64,000 nt of DNA from an uncultured Pelagibacteraceae bacterium (GTDB lineage Bacteria > Pseudomonadota > Alphaproteobacteria > Pelagibacterales > Pelagibacteraceae), in the NCBI GenBank assembly GCA_902583075.1, contig CACHUN010000003.1:62001-126000 (forward strand). The letters run 5' to 3'. Shown in pieces: positions 58,956 through 64,000 of the stretch (positions are counted from its first letter, which is position 1; each line of letters starts with the position of its first letter). The translations under genes and the position numbers were made by a program. Below the pieces are notes generated by a model. That model searched no databases. It was not told the origin of the DNA and worked only from the letters and a program-made list of their open reading frames with translations.

Positions 58956-59328
58956 AAGTTACAACTCCCCAAATAAATATATCTTCATCTTCATTAATTA
59001 AAATTCGATCTGTAAATTCTTTAGAACCTGATGTTAAAAATTTTTTATCTCTTTCTTGAACTAAACTTTTAACAACTAGTTCATCATGAACATTTGCAAT
59101 AACTGTTGAGAAGTTTTTTGGCGTTAAACTTTTATCAACAACTAATAGATCGCCATCATTAATTCCAACATCCACCATTGATTTCCCTTGAACTCTTATG
59201 ATGAAAGTTGCTGGAACATTTTTGATTAAATGAACATTTAAATCGATATCTTCCTCAATATAGTCTGTAGCAGGGGATGGAAAACCCGCGCCAGCTTTAT
59301 GTAAATAGTAAGGTATCGTTAGCTTCAT
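58933..59328 (-). CDS. umuD: Polymerase V subunit UmuD (S24 peptidase)
   Basis: 131-residue self-cleaving partner of UmuC. RecA filaments should trigger cleavage between A14 and G15 (AGAGFPSP), making UmuD'. The catalytic dyad is S50 (GKSM) and K87 (VVKSL). All three sites are shifted by exactly ten relative to E. coli UmuD (24/25, 60, 97), so the N-terminal arm is ten residues shorter but the core is collinear. A near-consensus promoter and an SOS box lie directly upstream. Confidence 0.95.
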   Translation of the reverse strand: MKLTIPYYLHKAGAGFPSPATDYIEEDIDLNVHLIKNVPATFIIRVQGKSMVDVGINDGDLLVVDKSLTPKNFSTVIANVHDELVVKSLVQERDKKFLTSGSKEFTDRILINEDEDIFIWGVVTYVIHSVY

Positions 59329-59332
59329 AAAT

Positions 59333-59347
59333 GTTCTTATTTTGTTC
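59333..59347 (-). promoter_or_regulatory. SOS (LexA) box of umuDC
   Basis: On the coding strand this reads GAAC-AAAATAA-GAAC, an exact match to the alphaproteobacterial SOS box GAAC-N7-GAAC (GTTC-N7-GTTC on the other strand). It lies just downstream of the -10 element, where a repressor would block initiation, and five bases before the umuD start. Confidence 0.88.
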
Positions 59348-59350
59348 TAA

Positions 59351-59379
59351 TTAATATCTAAGTTATTCAATAGTGTCAA
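59351..59379 (-). promoter_or_regulatory. umuDC promoter
   Basis: On the minus strand TTGACA (59379-59374) and TATTAA (59356-59351) are separated by exactly 17 bases, an almost perfect sigma-70 promoter. Strength plus an overlapping SOS box fits tight repression with strong induction. Confidence 0.85.
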
Positions 59380-59439
59380 TCAGGTTGTATTTTGAGTCTG
59401 TAACTGAATCAAAAGTGAATCAAAACGTGAACATCGAAA

Positions 59440-59460
59440 CCACATGTTGTATACATGTGG
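59440..59460. repeat. Inverted repeat upstream of GFA genes
   Basis: CCACATGT (59440-59447) and ACATGTGG (59453-59460) form a perfect eight-base inverted repeat around five bases. There is no T run, so it is not a terminator. It lies 35 bases before the first GFA-domain gene and is a plausible operator for a dimeric regulator. Confidence 0.6.
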
Positions 59461-59494
59461 ATAACTTTAACCATAAATAGTTTGAATATAATAA

Positions 59495-59977
59495 ATGGAA
59501 AAAAAAGAGAGCTTAACAGGAAGATGTATTTGTGGTCAGGTTAAATATAGAATTACTGAGAAGCCTTTATTCACCCAAGCTTGCCATTGCAAAGATTGTA
59601 AAGTTATAACTGGGTCTTCTTATGTTATTAATACTAGCGTTCTAGACAATACATTAATTATAGAGGGTGATATTTCGTCAACTGAACTTAAAACAGGTAG
59701 TGGAGCTACTTCGAGGGCTTATTTTTGTAACAAATGTGGTACTTATATTTATACAGATTATGCTACTGCAGTTGGTCGATCAACAGTTAGAACTAAAACT
59801 TTAGATAATTCCGAAAACTTTCCTCCTGAAGCACATATATTTACAAAAGATAAAGATCCATGGTTAAAACTTACTGATGATGCAAATTGTTTTGAAAAAA
59901 TGTATGATTTAAAAAATACTTGGCCAAAAGAAAGTTACGAAAGATATAAAAATTATTTAAAAGATAATAAAAGATAA
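59495..59977 (+). CDS. GFA/CENP-V domain protein (first of two)
   Basis: 160 residues. The zinc ligands of the glutathione-dependent formaldehyde-activating fold are visible: C11 and C13 (CIC), C30, C32 and C35 (CHCKDC), and FCNKCGTYIY near 77-80. The activity of most members is unknown despite the name; some act on glutathione-linked aldehydes. A second, shorter GFA gene follows after 19 bases, so the pair is probably an operon under the inverted repeat. Confidence 0.87.
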   Translation: MEKKESLTGRCICGQVKYRITEKPLFTQACHCKDCKVITGSSYVINTSVLDNTLIIEGDISSTELKTGSGATSRAYFCNKCGTYIYTDYATAVGRSTVRTKTLDNSENFPPEAHIFTKDKDPWLKLTDDANCFEKMYDLKNTWPKESYERYKNYLKDNKR

Positions 59978-59996
59978 ATTTTTAGGAGATTAAAAT

Positions 59997-60365
59997 ATGA
60001 AAAAATTATCGTGTCACTGCGGTGCAATAGAAGCAGAAGTTAAGATGCCTTTGGGTGGTATTGAAAAAATCATGCGTTGCAATTGTTCAATATGCAAAAA
60101 AAAAGGTTATATTATAGGTGTACTTGGTCCTGATGATTTTAAACTTACAAAAGGGGAAGATAAACTATCTCTTTACCAGTTTTATACTAATACTGCTAAA
60201 CATTACTTTTGCTCAATTTGTGGAATTCACACTCACAACAGACCTAGAAGTAATCCAAAAATATTTGGTGTAAATATTGCTTGTATAGAAGGTGTGGAGC
60301 CATTTGAAATTGAAGATGTGCCAGTGAACGATGGCAAAAATCATCCTTTAGATCAAAAACAATAA
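59997..60365 (+). CDS. GFA/CENP-V domain protein (second of two)
   Basis: 122 residues of the same zinc fold as its neighbour: C6 and C8 (CHC), CNCSIC near 28-33, and FCSICGIHTHNRPRSNP near 70. Sequence identity to the first copy is low outside the Cys motifs, so this is an old paralogue rather than a recent duplication. A GGAGA ribosome site (59984-59988) precedes the ATG. The glycerate-kinase-like gene follows after six bases. Confidence 0.87.
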   Translation: MKKLSCHCGAIEAEVKMPLGGIEKIMRCNCSICKKKGYIIGVLGPDDFKLTKGEDKLSLYQFYTNTAKHYFCSICGIHTHNRPRSNPKIFGVNIACIEGVEPFEIEDVPVNDGKNHPLDQKQ

Positions 60366-60371
60366 ATTTTT

Positions 60372-61295
60372 ATGCAATCAATTACCGAGTGTTATAAAAA
60401 AGTTAGTAAAGACTGTTTCAAATTTATAAGATCTCAAGAAACAACAAAGGAAAAATTTAAAAATAAAGAAAAGATGATTAAATCTTTTCTAATTCCAATT
60501 AGTTTCTGGATCAATCATAGAATAAATAAATCTAAACCTTACTTAATAGGCTTAGCAGGAGGTCAAGGAACTGGTAAAACAACAATTAGTTCTATTTTAA
60601 GAATCATTTTAACAAAATATTTCAAGTTAAATGTTTTTAAAATATCAATTGATGATTTGTATAAAACCCGAAAAGACAGAATAAAATTATCTAAAAAAAT
60701 TCATCCCCTATTAATGACCAGAGGTGTTCCAGGTACTCACGATATAAATTTTCTATTTGATCTTCTAAAAAAAACAAAGGGAAAGCAATTCAATCAACAG
60801 AGACTTCCCAAGTTTAATAAGGCAATAGATGATAGATTAAAAAGAAAGTCTTGGTATCTACTTAAAAAGGTACCAGATGTTATAATCTTTGAGGGGTGGT
60901 GTGTAGGAGCTAGAGCAGAAAAAAATACAACCTTAAAAAAATCGATTAATTCTCTTGAAAGAACAGAAGATAAAAATTTAAGATGGAGAAAATATGTAAA
61001 TATTCAGTTGCAAACTAAATACAAAAAATTATTTTCTAAATTAGACTGTTTGTTATTTTTAAAAGCAGGAAATTTCAAATTATTGCAGAGTTGGAGACTT
61101 AAACAGGAGGCGTTATTAAAATTAAACTCTAAAAATAAAGCAAATAGCAAGGTTATGAGCAAAAATGAGGTATTAACTTTTATGCAGACTTACCAAAGGG
61201 TCACACAAAATATGTTTAAATTTGCTCCAAAATATTCATCAATTGTATTAAATTTAAATAGAAATCATCAAATTAAATCAATAAAATATAATTAA
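60372..61295 (+). CDS. D-glycerate 3-kinase-like P-loop kinase
   Basis: 307 residues of the GLYK/YggC group of phosphoribulokinase-like P-loop kinases. Walker A is GGQGTGKTT at 63-71, followed by SIDDLYKTR near 96, TRGVPGTHD near 116 and IIFEGWCVGAR near 172. The plant enzyme completes photorespiration by making 3-phosphoglycerate; glycolate and glyoxylate use by marine bacteria would fit, but the substrate is inferred. Its stop overlaps the tolC-like ATG by one base. Confidence 0.88.
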   Translation: MQSITECYKKVSKDCFKFIRSQETTKEKFKNKEKMIKSFLIPISFWINHRINKSKPYLIGLAGGQGTGKTTISSILRIILTKYFKLNVFKISIDDLYKTRKDRIKLSKKIHPLLMTRGVPGTHDINFLFDLLKKTKGKQFNQQRLPKFNKAIDDRLKRKSWYLLKKVPDVIIFEGWCVGARAEKNTTLKKSINSLERTEDKNLRWRKYVNIQLQTKYKKLFSKLDCLLFLKAGNFKLLQSWRLKQEALLKLNSKNKANSKVMSKNEVLTFMQTYQRVTQNMFKFAPKYSSIVLNLNRNHQIKSIKYN

Positions 61296-62593
61296 TGAAA
61301 AAAATCTCTTTAATCACTTTTTGCTTAATAGTTTTTATACTACCAGTAAATGCAGCAACTTTGAGTGATGCATTAAGACAGACCTATCAGAACAATTTAG
61401 AGCTTAAAGCTGAGAGAAAAAATTTAGAAGTTCAAAAGGAAGTCTTAAATATTTCTAAAAGTGATTTTTTTCCAACTTTAACTCTTACAGGAACCAAAAG
61501 TATTGAAGATACCAATAAACTTACTAATCAAAATGGTACTGATGCTTCTATAACTAATACAAATCCAATGACATCTTCTATAAAGTTAGAACAAACACTT
61601 TTAGATGGTAGTGAACGTGGCACAAAATACGAAAAAAGCAAATTAGGACTAAACTTATCTGAAGCACAACTTATTAAAAAAGAACAAGATGTTTTTATGA
61701 AAGCAATTGAGGCTTATACAGGTTTAATCCTTGCTTATGAAAAATTAAGTATTAATGAAGAAAATGTTAACCTTCTTCAAAGACAATTCGAAATAGATAA
61801 TGCAAGACTATCTAGAGCTCAAATAACTGCAACTGACTTAGCACAGTCCCAATCTTCTTTATCAGGGGCACAAGCAGGTTACATTGGAGCACAAAATTAT
61901 ATCGTAACCAGCAAATTAGCTTATGAAAATATAATTGGACCAATCAACAGTAATGAAAAATTAAAAAAAATTTATAATTCTGAAGTTCCATTACCTTCAA
62001 GTTTAGTTGATGCAAAAAAGATATCTGAACAAAAAAGTCCCAATCTTATTATTGCTGAAATAGAATATGGACAGTCTGAATTAGATGTTAAAATCGCAAG
62101 ATCAGATTTATCTCCGACAGCAAAACTTTCACTTGAAAGATCATATACAGATGATCTAAGCGCAACTTATGATGAAAGGGAAAAAGATGTACTACAAGCA
62201 ACAGTAAGTTGGCCATTTCAATTTGGAGGAAAGAATAAATCTAATATAAATAAAAATCTTCAAGTAAAAGGAATGAAAAAATTATTACTTGAGAATGCTT
62301 TTAGAAATAATACACAAGGTGTTACTGCAGCTTGGTCTACTTTAGAATCTTCGAAAAGTCTACTAAGAGCCGTACAATCACAAGTTAAGGCTGCTGAAAT
62401 TGCAAATGAGGGGATTAGTTTTGAATATGAGAGTGGTTTAAATAGATCTACATTTGATGTTCTTCAATCCAGATCAAATTTAATAAATGCTAAAATTAAT
62501 CTTGCCGAAGCTGAAAGAAATTATTTATTAGCTCAATATAGTCTCTTAAAGTCCGCAGGTTTATTAAATAGCGAATACCTAAAACTTAGATAA
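61295..62593 (+). CDS. tolC: TolC-family outer membrane efflux/secretion channel
   Basis: 432 residues: Sec signal peptide (1-20, ending VNA), then two repeated helical/beta halves of the outer membrane efflux protein family (LSDALRQTYQNNLELKAERKN and later SRSNLINAKINLAEAERNYLLAQY). Trimeric TolC channels link inner-membrane pumps or type I secretion to the outside. No pump gene is adjacent. Signal and repeats are plain; the partner is unknown. Confidence 0.92.
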   Translation: MKKISLITFCLIVFILPVNAATLSDALRQTYQNNLELKAERKNLEVQKEVLNISKSDFFPTLTLTGTKSIEDTNKLTNQNGTDASITNTNPMTSSIKLEQTLLDGSERGTKYEKSKLGLNLSEAQLIKKEQDVFMKAIEAYTGLILAYEKLSINEENVNLLQRQFEIDNARLSRAQITATDLAQSQSSLSGAQAGYIGAQNYIVTSKLAYENIIGPINSNEKLKKIYNSEVPLPSSLVDAKKISEQKSPNLIIAEIEYGQSELDVKIARSDLSPTAKLSLERSYTDDLSATYDEREKDVLQATVSWPFQFGGKNKSNINKNLQVKGMKKLLLENAFRNNTQGVTAAWSTLESSKSLLRAVQSQVKAAEIANEGISFEYESGLNRSTFDVLQSRSNLINAKINLAEAERNYLLAQYSLLKSAGLLNSEYLKLR

Positions 62594-62626
62594 ATAGGGA
62601 CTTCTAGCCCTAATTTTAAAAAAATA

Positions 62627-62654
62627 TTGCCAATGAGAACAAAATGTGTACATT
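62627..62654 (+). promoter_or_regulatory. recA promoter with SOS-like box
   Basis: TTGCCA (62627) and TACATT (62649) are 16 bases apart. Between and over them lies GAAC-AAAATGT-GTAC (62637-62651), one mismatch from GAAC-N7-GAAC. On the coding strand it shares GAACAAAAT with the umuD box, supporting a common LexA-type repressor. Confidence 0.7.
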
Positions 62655-62701
62655 TATTTTCATGATTCGAATGTTAATAAATGAAAAAAACGAGGCAAAA
62701 A

Positions 62702-63826
62702 ATGACAAAAAATAACCTAAAAGTGGTGAAAACCGCAAAAGATAAAGAATTGGAAGATAAAGAAAAAAATAAAGCACTAGATGCTGCAATCAGCCAAATA
62801 ACAGATAGTTTTGGAAAAGGCTCTGTGATGAAGCTTGGAGAACAAAAAGCAATGGATATTGAATCCATTTCTACAGGATCTTTAAGTTTGGATTTAGCAC
62901 TTGGAATAGGCGGTTTGCCAAAAGGTAGAATTGTTGAAATTTACGGACCAGAGTCATCTGGTAAAACTACATTAGCTTTACAAGTTGTTGCTGAAGCACA
63001 AAAAGCAGGTGGAATTTGTGGATTTGTAGATGCAGAACATGCATTGGATCCAGTTTATGCAAAGAAATTAGGTGTTAATACTGAAGAGTTACTTATTTCA
63101 CAGCCAGATACTGGTGAACAAGCATTGGAAATAACAGATACTTTAATTAAATCTGGCTCAATGTCAGTTTTAGTAGTCGATTCAGTTGCAGCATTAACTC
63201 CAAGAGCAGAAATTGAAGGAGATATGGGAGATCACCATGTTGGTCTTCAAGCAAGACTAATGTCTCAAGCTCTTAGAAAATTAACAGGATCAATTTCAAG
63301 AACTAATACAATGGTTATATTTATTAACCAAATTAGAATGAAAATTGGTGTAATGTTTGGAAGTCCAGAAACAACTTCTGGAGGTAATTCTTTAAAATTT
63401 TATTCTTCAGTAAGAATGGATATTAGAAGAATTGGAGCAATAAAAGATAAAGAGCAAATTGTTGGAAATACAACAAGAGTAAAAGTTGTTAAAAACAAAG
63501 TTGCACCACCATTTAAAGTTGTTGAGTTCGACTTAATGTATGGAAAAGGAATTAGTAAAGTAGGGGAACTAATCGACCTTGGTGCCAAAGCTGAGATTGT
63601 TGAAAAATCTGGAGCTTGGTACGCTTACAAAGGTGAAAAAATTGGTCAAGGTAGAGAGAATGCTAAACTTTACCTTGAACAAAATCCAAAAGCTGCTGCT
63701 GAAATTGAAATGGCTATCAGAGAAAAAGCTGGTGTTATTTCAAAAAAGATTGAGGGTAATCCTTTAAGCGAAGAAAAGCTTGAAGCACAGAAGAAAGAGG
63801 AAGAAGTTCCTACTAAAAAGAATTAG
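62702..63826 (+). CDS. recA: Recombinase RecA
   Basis: Strand-exchange ATPase that also activates the SOS response and UmuD cleavage. From ATG 62702 the protein has 374 residues. Walker A GPESSGKT is at about 82-89, [20 protein letters not shown] and [20 protein letters not shown] follow (L1/L2 DNA-binding loops). The acidic Lys/Glu-rich C-terminus is typical. I chose ATG 62702 because GAGG (62692-62695) lies at ribosome-site distance; the ATG at 62681 precedes that site. Confidence 0.97.
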   Translation: MTKNNLKVVKTAKDKELEDKEKNKALDAAISQITDSFGKGSVMKLGEQKAMDIESISTGSLSLDLALGIGGLPKGRIVEIYGPESSGKTTLALQVVAEAQKAGGICGFVDAEHALDPVYAKKLGVNTEELLISQPDTGEQALEITDTLIKSGSMSVLVVDSVAALTPRAEIEGDMGDHHVGLQARLMSQALRKLTGSISRTNTMVIFINQIRMKIGVMFGSPETTSGGNSLKFYSSVRMDIRRIGAIKDKEQIVGNTTRVKVVKNKVAPPFKVVEFDLMYGKGISKVGELIDLGAKAEIVEKSGAWYAYKGEKIGQGRENAKLYLEQNPKAAAEIEMAIREKAGVISKKIEGNPLSEEKLEAQKKEEEVPTKKN

Positions 63827-63845
63827 CAGATAACTTTTAGTTATT

Positions 63846-63876
63846 AAAAAAAGGCGCTCTATTCGGCGCCTTTTTT
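63846..63876 (+). terminator. Rho-independent terminator after recA
   Basis: AAAAAAGGCGC (63847-63857) pairs with GCGCCTTTTTT (63866-63876) around an eight-base loop. GC-rich base of stem plus T run makes a strong intrinsic terminator, 20 bases after the recA stop. Confidence 0.92.
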
Positions 63877-63925
63877 CCCTTCAGAGGTGTAGACATCATA
63901 TAAAAATGCTGTATTTTAGATAAAT

Positions 63926-64000
63926 ATGGCTAAAACATTAAATGAAATTAGGTCAGCATTTTTGGATTATTTTGAAAAAAATGATCATAAAATAGTTGAG
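63926..64000 (+). CDS. alaS: Alanyl-tRNA synthetase, N-terminus only
   Basis: The first 25 residues (MAKTLNEIRSAFLDYFEKND...) match the AlaRS opening, in which IRxxFLxFF precedes the class II catalytic core. The window ends inside the gene. recA-alaS adjacency is common in bacteria, which supports the call. Confidence 0.88.
   Translation, partial: MAKTLNEIRSAFLDYFEKNDHKIVE

Noticed and set aside
62595-62612. TAGGG...CCCTA hairpin after tolC as a terminator
   Set aside because: Only five base pairs, and the following T run is short and interrupted.

Overview
The window reads as a chromosomal segment of a SAR11-clade alphaproteobacterium (Candidatus Pelagibacter or a close relative). The DNA is visibly very AT-rich, and proteins are full of Lys, Asn and Ile. 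Genes are packed with stop/start overlaps and almost no intergenic DNA. There is a blue-tuned proteorhodopsin followed by a ferredoxin/flavin reductase pair, and SOS boxes of the alphaproteobacterial GAAC-N7-GAAC type. No phage, insertion sequence or CRISPR array is visible. The clade assignment is an inference from gene content and style, not from a database search.

Layout. 1-2316: a cut-off trxB, divergent from an ELM1-family protein and a 2OG-Fe(II) oxygenase-like protein. 2313-6708: carAB on the minus strand. 6832-10972: a YqeY-like protein, dnaG and rpoD, the primase/sigma-70 macromolecular synthesis block. 10975-12790: a small variable segment with tRNA-Val(GAC), a membrane protein of unknown function, tRNA(CAU), a sulfotransferase-like gene and a decayed tRNA copy. 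12791-15379: mlaA-mlaC, an amidase and the RNase P RNA.

15505-36782 is one long plus-strand division and cell-wall (dcw) cluster: MraZ boxes, mraZ, ftsZ, rsmH, ftsL, ftsI, a fused murE-murF, mraY, murD, ftsW, murG, murC, murB, ddl, ftsQ, ftsA, lpxC, bamD, ligA. Together these make UDP-MurNAc-pentapeptide, lipid I and II, and the core divisome. ftsZ sits at the head of the cluster instead of between ftsA and lpxC.

36774-47852 is core metabolism and repair on mixed strands: M24 peptidase, uvrD, AsmA-like protein, fumC, MazG-like NTPase, ygfZ, dihydroorotase and propionyl-CoA synthetase. 48066-50869: proteorhodopsin with a strong terminator, then [2Fe-2S] ferredoxin, ferredoxin-NADP reductase and glutathione S-transferase. 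50866-57681: a DksA-like regulator, then GT39 transferase, an unlisted 41-residue membrane peptide, GT2 transferase, a DUF1800 protein, a Tat-exported DUF1501 protein and a secreted lyase-like protein. This last run is the best candidate for an undescribed envelope or glycan system.

57678-59347: umuDC behind a near-consensus promoter and an SOS box. 59495-64000: two GFA-domain proteins, glycerate-kinase-like protein, TolC-type outer membrane channel, recA with a matching SOS-like box and a strong terminator, and the start of alaS.
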